Shown here one piece after another: positions 47,279 through 56,674 of a stretch of DNA of 64,000 nt. The first letter of the stretch is position 1. Each line of letters begins with the position of its first letter. The stretch covers positions 1 to 64,000 of the forward strand of contig JAQXDW010000142.1 in the NCBI GenBank assembly GCA_029251165.1. Direction: 5' to 3'. The notes beneath the pieces were generated by a model. That model was not told the origin of the DNA and searched no databases. It saw nothing but the letters and a program-made list of their open reading frames with translations. Both the position numbers and the translations under genes were made by a program. This stretch comes from Myxococcota bacterium (GTDB lineage Bacteria; Myxococcota_A; UBA796).

Positions 47279-48687
47279 GATTCTGCTCCTGCAAACTCGA
47301 CCACGGCAGAGAGCAGCATGCGAACCCCGCGCTCCAGGTTCTCCTCGCTGACCCGCTCCCGGTTGCCATGGAAGGTCCCCATATCCTCTGCCGTCAGCTC
47401 AAAGGGAACAAAGCCATAGGCCTGAACCCCCAGCGGGCGGAGAAAGATGGAGTCGGTGAAGCCCACCGAGATGACCGGCCCGGCGACGTGTCCCTCAGCC
47501 TGAACCTGACGAACGATGGCCTCATAGAGGGGGTCGTCCCAGGTGGAGAGGTTCCCCTCTCGGGCACTGATCACCTGAAGCTCGATGTCCAGGCCGACGA
47601 TCTTCTGGATGGCGGCGATGGCCTCGTCGACGGTCACCCCAGGCTGGATGCGGCAGTCCAGCAGCGCGGAGACCTCAGAGGGCACCACATTGGGCTTGTG
47701 GTTGCCGGAGGTGAAGCCCGTGACATGGACCGTGTTGATCATCGCCGCGCGGGTCAGCGGGTTGTCGAGGAGCTTCGGCTTGACCAGCATGTTGACCAGC
47801 ACCGGACGCTGCATCACGTACCCAGACAGCCCGCCCTTGTCCTCACCGATGCTGACCAGAAGCGCCATCAAGGCGTCGCTGACTTCAGGACTGAGCTTGC
47901 GGTCATTCAGCGCAGTTATCGCCTCGATGAGCTGGCCTGGTGCCTCGTTCGGGCGGGGGGTGGAGCCGTGCCCAGGCTCGCCCCGCGCGACCATCTTCAG
48001 CCAGACGTTTCCCTTCTCACCGACCGAGACCGGGTAGACGGTCTGGCCCTCGAACAGCATGTCGATGAGGCCGAGTCCGCCCTCGTTGATGACGTGGGAG
48101 CAGCCGATGTCGTCCCAGGTCTCCACTGCCCGCTGGATGCCGAGACCGTCGACCTCTTCGTCGGCGACCACCAGGAGGATGATGTCACGGCTGAGCGGAA
48201 CATCCAGGCGCTTGAGCCAGGCCATCGTCAGCAGCTCGACGATGCCCATGCCCTTCATGTCCAGCGCACCGCGGCCCCAGACGTAGCCATCCAGCCGCGC
48301 CCCGGAGAGCGGCTGGCGATCCACATCCCACTTCTCGGGCTCTGCGGTGACGACGTCTGAGTGGGACAGCAGGCACAGCGGCGCCTCGCTTCCCGTGCCC
48401 TCCAGGCGAGCGATGAGGTTCGCGCGGCCTGGGAGGAACTCGTCGATCTGGTAGGGAATTCCCTCTGCATCCAGGATGCCCGCGAGGAACTGCGCCCCGA
48501 GGAGCTCATTGCCGGATGGGTTGGTGGTGTCGACCTTGATGTAGTCGGAGAGAAGAACCGAGGCTTCCTCACGGGCTTCTGCCCAGTTGATGCGGTCGGT
48601 AATGCCCGCGCTGCTGATGGGAGCAGCCGGAGGAGGGGCGACGTGGAGCGCGCAGCCAGTGAGGAGGATTGAAAGCATGGGGAGCAC
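47275..48687 (-). CDS. M20 family peptidase, lipoprotein-like signal
   Basis: LSILLTGCALH lipobox; LCLLSHSDVVTAEPEKWDVDRQPLSGARLDGYVWGRGALDMKG. Confidence 0.93.
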   Translation of the reverse strand: MLPMLSILLTGCALHVAPPPAAPISSAGITDRINWAEAREEASVLLSDYIKVDTTNPSGNELLGAQFLAGILDAEGIPYQIDEFLPGRANLIARLEGTGSEAPLCLLSHSDVVTAEPEKWDVDRQPLSGARLDGYVWGRGALDMKGMGIVELLTMAWLKRLDVPLSRDIILLVVADEEVDGLGIQRAVETWDDIGCSHVINEGGLGLIDMLFEGQTVYPVSVGEKGNVWLKMVARGEPGHGSTPRPNEAPGQLIEAITALNDRKLSPEVSDALMALLVSIGEDKGGLSGYVMQRPVLVNMLVKPKLLDNPLTRAAMINTVHVTGFTSGNHKPNVVPSEVSALLDCRIQPGVTVDEAIAAIQKIVGLDIELQVISAREGNLSTWDDPLYEAIVRQVQAEGHVAGPVISVGFTDSIFLRPLGVQAYGFVPFELTAEDMGTFHGNRERVSEENLERGVRMLLSAVVEFAGAES

Positions 48688-48720
48688 TGTAATACGGTGC
48701 CCAACGTCGTGAGAGACGGC

Positions 48721-49860
48721 TCAGAACGTGTGGTCAAACACCAGGTACATCCTCAGCCCCCATGGCTCCTCTACCGCACCATCCACCACAACCGGGTCCG
48801 GGCCGAGCCCCACATCCAGCCGGCCCACAAACTGCTCATCGAACACCACCCGTCCGCCCAATCCGACGGCATAGTGAAGCGGCAGCTCCGGTGCATCGGC
48901 GGTCGCGATCCCCTCCCCGCCAAACACCGCTCCGACATCACCGTACGGGACCAGCTGCCACGCTACGCTGGCTCCTCTCAGGCTGTGCTCCAGCAGCCGC
49001 AGCCTCACCTCAGTGTTCAGCACCGCCTTCCCCGGCGCCCGCCACCGTCCAAACGGCACCCCGCGGATGGTCTCCCACCCACCGAACCCGCTGACGGGGC
49101 GGCACCCACCCCACTGGACCTGCTCGTAGAACGGGATCTCTCCGATCAGCCACTCTCCCATCACCCGTGCCCCGAGCGTCACCCAGGGCGCGGGCGAGGT
49201 GAAGCCCCGCGCGGAGGCGTATGGCCCCCCAAAGTGGCCGCCCTCATCCGACAGCCTCGGTCCGTAGCGCCCTGAGATCTCAAGCCGAGCGCCCTCCTCG
49301 GGGTTGAGCACCGGGCTGCGGGTGTCGAAGATCGCTCCGGTGAGCCCCTGGGCCATCAGCCCGCCGCCCATGCCATACGGCTGCTGCTGGGCGAGCAGAG
49401 AGTCGGGCGCGGCCGACACCGCGCTCCACTTGGTCTTCAGGGCAAAGAACAGGCTCCAGCGCGCCCCGACGGGACGCTCCACCACGGCATGGGTCGTCGG
49501 CTGGACGAGGCGGTAGCGGTAGTGCTGGGGATCGACCTCGGCGCTGCGGAGCGTCCCGTTGCCGATCCCCCAGTAGCCATCATTGCCCCAGACCCGCCAC
49601 GCAGCGTAGACCGTCAGCCGCCAGGTGTCCGCGATGCCGAGTCGGTCGTAGCGGATCCGGTGGTTGTGGTAGCCGCTGGTGGTGGCGTAGGCCTGGACCA
49701 TGACGCCGGTTCGGTAGGGACTCTGCCCCGCTGCCGCCTCGTTGACCTCTGCACGAACGCCGAAGCCGAGCTTGTCGTCGGTGTCGTAGCCCGCCGTCGG
49801 GACGAGGAACCAGCTCCACTCTGCTGCGGCGGTGGAGAGCAGCGTCAGCAAGACAATCAT
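48721..49860 (-). CDS. BamA/TamA-family outer membrane barrel protein
   Basis: Signal peptide, RNTRSP-like DTRSPVLNPEEGARLEISGRYGP, terminal FDHTF. Confidence 0.75.
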   Translation of the reverse strand: MIVLLTLLSTAAAEWSWFLVPTAGYDTDDKLGFGVRAEVNEAAAGQSPYRTGVMVQAYATTSGYHNHRIRYDRLGIADTWRLTVYAAWRVWGNDGYWGIGNGTLRSAEVDPQHYRYRLVQPTTHAVVERPVGARWSLFFALKTKWSAVSAAPDSLLAQQQPYGMGGGLMAQGLTGAIFDTRSPVLNPEEGARLEISGRYGPRLSDEGGHFGGPYASARGFTSPAPWVTLGARVMGEWLIGEIPFYEQVQWGGCRPVSGFGGWETIRGVPFGRWRAPGKAVLNTEVRLRLLEHSLRGASVAWQLVPYGDVGAVFGGEGIATADAPELPLHYAVGLGGRVVFDEQFVGRLDVGLGPDPVVVDGAVEEPWGLRMYLVFDHTF

Positions 49861-50123
49861 GGCTGATCAGGCTCCACATGTGGCGTCGCCAAGCCCGGTC
49901 CTGCGGCCTCGGAATCACAGGCCTGCGCACAGTCTGCTGCGATCTGCTCTGCGGCCACCGCGCGCATCTGGTTGGCATCGATGCACGCCTCAGCACAGCG
50001 CGTGGCCTCCGACGGTTCCGTATCAATCGACACTGAGTCATCGGGCAACACAGGCTGTGGAGAGACCGGAGCAAGAGTCGTCGCGCAGGCAACAAGGACG
50101 GAGAGCCACATGCCCGGTAGCAT
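49857..50123 (-). CDS. Small lipoprotein with twin CxxxC motif
   Basis: LSVLVACATT lipobox; CAEACIDANQMRAVAAEQIAADCAQAC; ATGA overlap with downstream barrel gene. Confidence 0.65.
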   Translation of the reverse strand: MLPGMWLSVLVACATTLAPVSPQPVLPDDSVSIDTEPSEATRCAEACIDANQMRAVAAEQIAADCAQACDSEAAGPGLATPHVEPDQP

Positions 50124-50347
50124 ATGTCAGGTCCAGACAGGAGGGGCGCTCCCATGCAAAGACACTGGCTCACTCGCGCGATGGTGTCGCCACCCAGTGG
50201 CCGCAGCAGGGCCACGGTGATCGGCCCGCCGGCTCTGGAGACGTCCGTGCTTCAGAGGCCGCTCGAGGCGCGCTGGCGGTGTGTCCGCCTCAGGAAGCGC
50301 GGACGAGTCGCGCCTCTCCAGCCCCAGCACAGCGCGTAGCTTCCGCC

Positions 50348-51484
50348 GTGCCCTCCCTCCTGCTGGCCCCTGCCCTCTTGATCGCAGCGCACCTCGCGAT
50401 CCTTGCCGGTGCGCTGATCGCTGGTGCGGGTGCGGAGGCTGGACGCCCGCTCGCGGGAGTAACCGCAGCGGCAGCGGTGGTCTTTGTTCCGGTGCTCGCA
50501 GGCTTCCTCCGGGCACCGCGTGTACTCGTTCCGGTGGTCATGGCTGGCTGGTCGCTGCTGCTCCTGGTGCTGCTGCCCGCGATCCTGCCGCAGGCACCGG
50601 CGGCGTTGGTCAATCAGGGCTTCGGTCTGGCCTGCGGAGAGTGCCAGGGCGTCGGGGAGCGGGTCTATGCGGTGCTACCAGACCTCGGCGGTGCAAGCCT
50701 CCCTGCCGCGCCCCCAGCTCTGCCTCCGTCTCCAGCCGCAGCGCGCCCTGCAGCCCCACCGCCGCTCACCGATTCCGCTCGTCCTGAGGTCGAACCATCG
50801 GTCACCGCCTCTCCCGCCCACGGCGACATCGTCATCCAGTACGAGACACAGGGAAACTCGATCATCGTGCCGGTCACCTTTGAGGGGGGACGGACAATCG
50901 AGCTGCCGATGCTGTTCGATACCGGTGCGACCCTCACCACCCTCGATCAGGCTGCGCTGGATGCGCTCGGACTCCGCATCACTGCGGATGCGCCGATCAT
51001 CACGACACAGACCGCCGCTGGGCCGAAGCGCTCCCCCATTGCCCTCATCTCCGCCATCTCCATCGACGGTCATCGGATCAGCAACGTCACCCTCTCTCGC
51101 TGCGCAGCCTGCAGCACCGAGCAGGCTCGTGGACTCCTGGGCATGAACGTCTCCGGGCGCTTCCTGATCACCATCGACACCAGCAGCCAGCAGCTCACCC
51201 TACGCCCCCGGTCGGGCGGAGAGACCAAGGATGTCGAGGCGTGGCTGGAGCTGGCTTCCTCGGCGGTCGTGTGGCCCGATGGCCGCATCGAGATCACCCT
51301 CAGCGGGAAGAATCGGGCGCCGATACCGGTGGGCCGTGCGGTGCTGAGCGTGCACTGCGATGCGGTCACTGAGGGCATCCTCGACAGCATCCCTCCAGGT
51401 CAGACCACGGAGACAACCATCTCAATGCCTGCCGGTACCGACTGCACCAACTACAGGGTTAAAGTAAGCGAGGCAAGCTGGTAA
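50348..51484 (+). CDS. Retropepsin-like aspartic protease with N-terminal TM segments
   Basis: VTFEGGRTIELPMLFDTGATLTTLDQAALDALGL, ARGLLGMNVSGRFLITIDTSSQQLTLRPR. Confidence 0.85.
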   Translation: MPSLLLAPALLIAAHLAILAGALIAGAGAEAGRPLAGVTAAAAVVFVPVLAGFLRAPRVLVPVVMAGWSLLLLVLLPAILPQAPAALVNQGFGLACGECQGVGERVYAVLPDLGGASLPAAPPALPPSPAAARPAAPPPLTDSARPEVEPSVTASPAHGDIVIQYETQGNSIIVPVTFEGGRTIELPMLFDTGATLTTLDQAALDALGLRITADAPIITTQTAAGPKRSPIALISAISIDGHRISNVTLSRCAACSTEQARGLLGMNVSGRFLITIDTSSQQLTLRPRSGGETKDVEAWLELASSAVVWPDGRIEITLSGKNRAPIPVGRAVLSVHCDAVTEGILDSIPPGQTTETTISMPAGTDCTNYRVKVSEASW

Positions 51485-51539
51485 ATTTGTCATGCAATCT
51501 CCCGAGGATTGCAGGACTTGAGGTAGAATATCAACGAGT

Positions 51540-53429
51540 ATGCAGCCCCAGAACATCCTGCTTGTGGAAGATCGTTCAGCAGACGCCAGACTGCTCAGGC
51601 GAGCTTTGCGCGGTATCTGCGCAACGGTAATTCACACCCGCACACTCAGAGAAGCCATCAAGGTCGTACACGACTTTTCTTCTGAAAAAGCCAACTCAGA
51701 AGCGATTGATGTAATCCTGCTAAGCCTCAACCTCTCCGACACCACTGCCACAGAATCCATTCGACGAATAAGAAGCTTGGCTCTTCACATTCCGTGCATT
51801 GCGACAAGCAGTACGGCGGAGACTGAGGACGGCTTGAGTGCGGTAACGGAAGGCGCAGAAGACGTCCTCATCAAGAGCGAGATCACCCCTCGTCTCCTGG
51901 AGCGGTCGATCCGATACGCTATCGCACGCAACACACGCCTCCAGGCGGCACGAGAGACCGAAGCGAGCCTGCGCCGCGTTGTCGAGACACACCCGGATGC
52001 CATGCTGGTTGTCGGTAAAGACAACCTCATCAAGCTCGCCAATCCCGCGACAGCGAACCTCCTGGGACGCTCCGCCCACAAGCTGATCGGCAGCCATCCA
52101 CCCTTCCCGCTGGAGGAAGGGACCCCGACGCTCCTGGATCTCTCGGGCCTCAGCGGTGGACGCTCGGTCGAGATCGTCACGGCACGGACCACCTGGAAGG
52201 GGGAGACGGCCTGGCTGGCAGCCGTTCGTGACGTCTCCTACCGAAAGCGAGAGGAGCGCCTGCGGCGTCAACTCCAGCACACCGAGCGGCTCGCAGTGCT
52301 CGGACAATTCGCCGCAGGGGTCGCCCACGAGGTCAACAACCCAGCCACGGTGCTGATGACCAACCTCCAGCTCCTGCGCATGGAGATTCCCTCGCTCAAG
52401 GCTGCACTGGGGCACGATCCGGAGCTCGTTGGCGCGCTGCAGGAGTCCGAGGACATGCTCGCCGAGAGCTTGAGCGGAATCACCCGGATCACACAGCTCA
52501 CCCGATCGCTTCAGGGCTTCCTGGAGGCCAGCCGAAGCGAAGCTGCGCGGGTCGAGCTCTCCACGTTGATTGAGAGCGTCTGCTCTATGAGCCGCCACGA
52601 CATCCAGGCGGTTGCACAGCTTACGCTCGAGATAGAGGCACTCCCCAGCGTCATCGCCAGCCGTGATGCGCTCAGCCAAGCGCTGCTCAGTCTCATCCGC
52701 AATGCCACCCAGGCCATCCCTGTCGGGAACCCCGCTCAGAACACCATCACCATCACTGCATGCCAGTCCAACGGGCTGATCACCATCTCAGTGACGGACA
52801 CCGGCACCGGTATCCCCGGGGTGCTGCGCGACCGCATCTTCGAGCCGTTCTACACCACCCGCTCCCCAGGCAACGGCTCTGGGCTCGGGCTTCCACTGGC
52901 GCGCGACATCCTGCGCAGACACGGTGGAGACCTCAAGCTGAGCTCAAAGCCCGGAGAATTAACCTGCTTTGAGCTAAATCTTCCGGCAGACACACAGCTC
53001 AACGCCAACCCGGTCCAGCACACATCAGCACAGCGCCCCCAGGCAGGCCGGGTGCTGCTCATCGACGATGATCCGATGGTCCGGCAGACCCTCAGCCAGC
53101 AGCTTCTCCGCTCAGGGCTGGAGACCGCCATCGCAGCGGACGGCCTCGAGGCGATGGCGGTCCTCAGCCGCGACACCCGGTTCGATGTCATCCTCTGCGA
53201 CATGATGATGCCCGAGCTGGACGGCTGCGGCTTCTATGCAGCACTGCGGCTACAGCACCCCGACCTCTGCCAGCGGGTCTTGTTCTACAGCGGTGCAACG
53301 CTTCCGAGCCACCTCCACGCCTTCCAAGCCGTCGTGGACCGCCCGGTACTCCGCAAGCCTCTCTCCAGGCTCAAGCTGCTCAACGCTGTCCAAGAGCTGA
53401 TGCGAATGCGAGAGGCTGAGCCGAAGTAA
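51540..53429 (+). CDS. Hybrid histidine kinase (REC-PAS-HisKA-HATPase-REC)
   Basis: LVEDRSADARLLRRAL REC; PAS-like region; GQFAAGVAHEVNNPATVLMTNLQLL; DTGTGIPGVLRDRIFEPFYTTRSPGNGSGLGLPLARDIL; second REC LIDDDP...DVILCDMMMPELDG. Confidence 0.93.
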   Translation: MQPQNILLVEDRSADARLLRRALRGICATVIHTRTLREAIKVVHDFSSEKANSEAIDVILLSLNLSDTTATESIRRIRSLALHIPCIATSSTAETEDGLSAVTEGAEDVLIKSEITPRLLERSIRYAIARNTRLQAARETEASLRRVVETHPDAMLVVGKDNLIKLANPATANLLGRSAHKLIGSHPPFPLEEGTPTLLDLSGLSGGRSVEIVTARTTWKGETAWLAAVRDVSYRKREERLRRQLQHTERLAVLGQFAAGVAHEVNNPATVLMTNLQLLRMEIPSLKAALGHDPELVGALQESEDMLAESLSGITRITQLTRSLQGFLEASRSEAARVELSTLIESVCSMSRHDIQAVAQLTLEIEALPSVIASRDALSQALLSLIRNATQAIPVGNPAQNTITITACQSNGLITISVTDTGTGIPGVLRDRIFEPFYTTRSPGNGSGLGLPLARDILRRHGGDLKLSSKPGELTCFELNLPADTQLNANPVQHTSAQRPQAGRVLLIDDDPMVRQTLSQQLLRSGLETAIAADGLEAMAVLSRDTRFDVILCDMMMPELDGCGFYAALRLQHPDLCQRVLFYSGATLPSHLHAFQAVVDRPVLRKPLSRLKLLNAVQELMRMREAEPK

Positions 53430-53615
53430 AAACGAGAGCGCTGGCGGTCGACCCAAGCACCACCGCCCATCTTGTCATCTTCACGGTCACGGTTTCCTTC
53501 CCGCACAGTCTCAACGCTCCGCCTCCAAGAGACTCTAAAGAATAAACAGAGCGGCGTATTGTACTGATTTATTCTTACTAATTAAACGCAACATCTATTA
53601 AAACGCAGTGGGGAA

Positions 53616-54104
53616 GTGTACTGTCATATGACAGGAGGAGAGCTGACACGTCCCTACCGGATCCTGCTGGTCGAAGACCATCTACCAGACATCCTCCTCG
53701 TTCGGCGGGTGCTCAAGCCCAACGATGACGTCCAGCTGGTGGTGGTCCGAGATGGCATCACGGCGCTGGACTACCTCGACAAGCGCCCTCCCTATGAGTC
53801 AGCCTCGCGCCCCGACCTCATCCTCCTCGACCTCAACCTTCCCCGGAAAGATGGTCGAGAGGTGCTCATTGAGATCAAGGCGAACCCCGGCCTGCGACGA
53901 ATCCCAGTGCTCATCATCGGCTCCTCGGTCGAGCCGAGCAGCAGCGAGCTGAGCGGCTTCGAGTCTGACGACAACGGCCACTCCAGCGTCCTGCACAGGC
54001 CGCACCGCCTCGCGAGGCTGCAGACGCTGATCGAGTCGATCCGTGAGTTCTGGGTTGAGCCGGCGCTGTCTCCGTGGCACAGCAGCGAGGTCGCGGAGGC
54101 CTGA
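53616..54104 (+). CDS. Single-domain response regulator (Rcp1-like)
   Basis: YRILLVEDHLPDILLVRRVLK...PDLILLDLNLPRKDGREVLIEIKANPGLRRIPVLI; actual start may be CTG 53643 behind aggaggag. Confidence 0.88.
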   Translation: MYCHMTGGELTRPYRILLVEDHLPDILLVRRVLKPNDDVQLVVVRDGITALDYLDKRPPYESASRPDLILLDLNLPRKDGREVLIEIKANPGLRRIPVLIIGSSVEPSSSELSGFESDDNGHSSVLHRPHRLARLQTLIESIREFWVEPALSPWHSSEVAEA

Positions 54105-54121
54105 CTCCGCCTCCACACGCC

Positions 54122-54535
54122 TCAGTCCAGGCGGAGGTACAGGCTACCGACCCGATAGCGTACTCCAGCCCGTGGGGCTTCACCGGGCGCCACCGGACGC
54201 CAGCGACGCCCGACCCGCTCGCTCTGCTCCAGCCCTGCCCCTCCACCCCACGCCAGACCGTCTCGCTGCTGCACGAGGATCACCGCAGCGTGCCCCGGTG
54301 AGGAGAGGGCATCTCCGGAGGCATCCAGACAGACTCGTGGCCTGCGCCCCCGCTGGAGGCTGGTGAGCGGCAGCCCCTTCGCGCTCCGCAGCCCCCGCTC
54401 GCTGCCCGCGATGGTGAGGGTCTGTCCGGCCTCGAAGTGCGTGCTCGGGCGAGCGAGCAGCAGCAGCAGGCCGGCGGTGAGCGTCAGCGCGCTCCCGCTC
54501 CAGGTCAGCCAGCAGAAGAGCGCAACACCGAGCAT
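54122..54535 (-). CDS. Small membrane protein carrying the shared C-terminal module
   Basis: MLGVALFCWLTWSGSALTLTAGLLLLLAR TM; AGQTLTIAGSERGLRSAKGLPL...RWRPVAPGEAPRAGVRYRVGSLYLRLD. Confidence 0.7.
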   Translation of the reverse strand: MLGVALFCWLTWSGSALTLTAGLLLLLARPSTHFEAGQTLTIAGSERGLRSAKGLPLTSLQRGRRPRVCLDASGDALSSPGHAAVILVQQRDGLAWGGGAGLEQSERVGRRWRPVAPGEAPRAGVRYRVGSLYLRLD

Positions 54536-54566
54536 AGCGGTAGGATAGCTCGGGGAGGCCATCGGC

Positions 54567-55856
54567 GTGCTTGAGTCCGGCCAGATGCTCGGCAACTACG
54601 AGGTAATTGAAGAGATTGGTCAGGGCGGCTTCGCCTGGGTCTATCGCCTGGAGCACACCGTGCTCGGCAGCCAGCATGCCCTGAAGGTCCTGCGCGCTGA
54701 GCTGGTCGGAGACCCCCAGATCCGACATCGCTTCCTGAGCGAGGCGCGCATCACCGCCAATCTCCGACACCCCAACATCATCCGGGCCACCGACGCGATC
54801 GCGATCCCTGGGGTGGCCGGCATCGTGATGGACTTCATCGAGGGCGGCAGCCTGGAGGGGTACATCGCCGCAGCAACGGCTCCGGCACCGCCCGGGCGAA
54901 TCCGAGACGTCTTCCTCCCGGTGCTCGATGCCCTCCACTACGCCCACTGCGCAAAGATCATCCACCGCGACATCAAGCCCGCGAACATCCTCATGGAGAC
55001 CCTGCCGGATGGTCGTCTGCGCCCGATGCTGGTGGACTTTGGGGTCGCGCGCGTCCGGGGAGAGCTCGCCGCCAGGCACGCCCAGACCCAGATCGGAACC
55101 CGCATGGGGACTGTTGGCTACATGAGCCCCGAGCAGCTGGAGTCTGCCACCGCCGCCGATGTCCGCAGCGACATCTTCTCGCTGGGGGTGACCATGTTCG
55201 AGCTGGCGACCCTGACGCCGCCGTTCCAGGGCGCCACGCAGTTTGAGGTCATGAAGGCAATCACCAGCGGCAGCTACACCATGCCCGCGTCCCTGCGCCA
55301 GGCGGATCCGGTGCTGGCGCGGGTCATCACGCGAGCCCTGGAGACGCGCCCGGCCGATCGGTTCGACAGCTGCGCAGCGATGGCTGAGGCCCTCCGCACG
55401 CCCGCGCCGCCGCCGCCGCCAGTGCTCGCTCGGACGCCGCCGCCGGCATCACCCGACGCCCTCACGCCGCCGCCGCTGCCACCACCACCCGCCCCTGCTC
55501 CGCTCCCAGAGCTGCCACCCGACACCGCGCTCCACGTTCGCCCGCTCGCTTCGCCCACACGCGGCACGCTGACCTACCGTCCAGACACCGACGACGCGGA
55601 GGACATCCCGCTCTCTGGACAGGACATGATCATCGGCCGGGCTCGCGACTGCGACATCTGCCTGCCCCGCGACACCTGGGTCGCCCGACGACACTGCCGG
55701 ATCTTCTTCCGGGACGGTCAGTGGTGGGTGCGAGATCATGGAACCGCAAACGGCACCCTGGTGAACGGTCAGATGGTGCTCAAGCAGGCACTGCACGGCG
55801 GAGAGACCATCACGATCGGGCAGACCCCGTTCCGGTTTGTCGCTCAGGCGCAATAA
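54567..55856 (+). CDS. Serine/threonine protein kinase with C-terminal FHA domain
   Basis: GNYEVIEEIGQGGFAWVYRLEH, IHRDIKPANIL, VDFGVAR, GYMSPEQ; FHA IIGRARDCDICLPRDTWVARRHCRIFF. Confidence 0.95.
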   Translation: MLESGQMLGNYEVIEEIGQGGFAWVYRLEHTVLGSQHALKVLRAELVGDPQIRHRFLSEARITANLRHPNIIRATDAIAIPGVAGIVMDFIEGGSLEGYIAAATAPAPPGRIRDVFLPVLDALHYAHCAKIIHRDIKPANILMETLPDGRLRPMLVDFGVARVRGELAARHAQTQIGTRMGTVGYMSPEQLESATAADVRSDIFSLGVTMFELATLTPPFQGATQFEVMKAITSGSYTMPASLRQADPVLARVITRALETRPADRFDSCAAMAEALRTPAPPPPPVLARTPPPASPDALTPPPLPPPPAPAPLPELPPDTALHVRPLASPTRGTLTYRPDTDDAEDIPLSGQDMIIGRARDCDICLPRDTWVARRHCRIFFRDGQWWVRDHGTANGTLVNGQMVLKQALHGGETITIGQTPFRFVAQAQ

Positions 55857-55900
55857 GATCCCACACACTCCGAAAATGAAGGCACTGAAGGGAGCCCCAG

Positions 55901-56674
55901 ATGTCTTGCCATAGCTGCAAAAACGACAACCCTCCTGGAGTGAGCATCTGTGAATGGTGCGGGAGCACACTGGCTCCGCCCAAGCGCAAGACTCAGTCCG
56001 AGAATCGCGCCGCTGGAGGCGGGGCCGCCGTGGTCTCCGGTCCTGGCGAGAAGCGCCGCACCATGTACGAGCCCTCCACCCAGCCCAGCCGGCGCCCGCC
56101 GGTCGATGACTTCTTTGGCAATCCGCCGCCGAGTCGTCCGCCGCTGCGGGATCCTGAGGACCCATTTGCCCAGTCCGTTCGGCCAGCGGCAGCGGCAGCG
56201 CAGCCCACTCCCCAGGCCAGCGCACCGAGCCGCCCGGCACCACCGCCAGCGGCGCCCCATGCTGGCTGGGGAGCGGCAGCGCCTCAGCCGTCCGCGCCAA
56301 AGAACCGGACGATCATCGAGAATCCCGCCTCCCCTGCTGCCAGTGCCCAGCGCCGGATCCGCGGGGCGCTGTTCTGCTACACCAGTCCCGATGATCCCGG
56401 CAGCATCCTGCCGCTCCATGATGGCCGCAACTCGATGGGCCGCAACGACGATCGGGACGTGGTGCTGGCCGATGGGCGCATCAGCGGAGAGCACGGCTTT
56501 CTCTACGTCCGAGAGGATCGCCACACCTATGTCGACACCTCCAGCAACGGCAGCCGGGTCGACGGCCAGATCGTCTACGGCGAGCAGATCGAGGTTCGCT
56601 CGGGGACCGTGCTGGAGATCGGCGGAATGCGCCTGATTCTGGTCATCATCTCCCCGGATGCCGTGAGTCAATGA
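55901..56674 (+). CDS. FHA-domain protein with N-terminal zinc ribbon
   Basis: MSCHSCKNDNPPGVSICEWCGS; FHA-like NSMGRNDDRDVVLADGRISGEHGFLYV...SSNGSRVDG. Confidence 0.9.
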   Translation: MSCHSCKNDNPPGVSICEWCGSTLAPPKRKTQSENRAAGGGAAVVSGPGEKRRTMYEPSTQPSRRPPVDDFFGNPPPSRPPLRDPEDPFAQSVRPAAAAAQPTPQASAPSRPAPPPAAPHAGWGAAAPQPSAPKNRTIIENPASPAASAQRRIRGALFCYTSPDDPGSILPLHDGRNSMGRNDDRDVVLADGRISGEHGFLYVREDRHTYVDTSSNGSRVDGQIVYGEQIEVRSGTVLEIGGMRLILVIISPDAVSQ

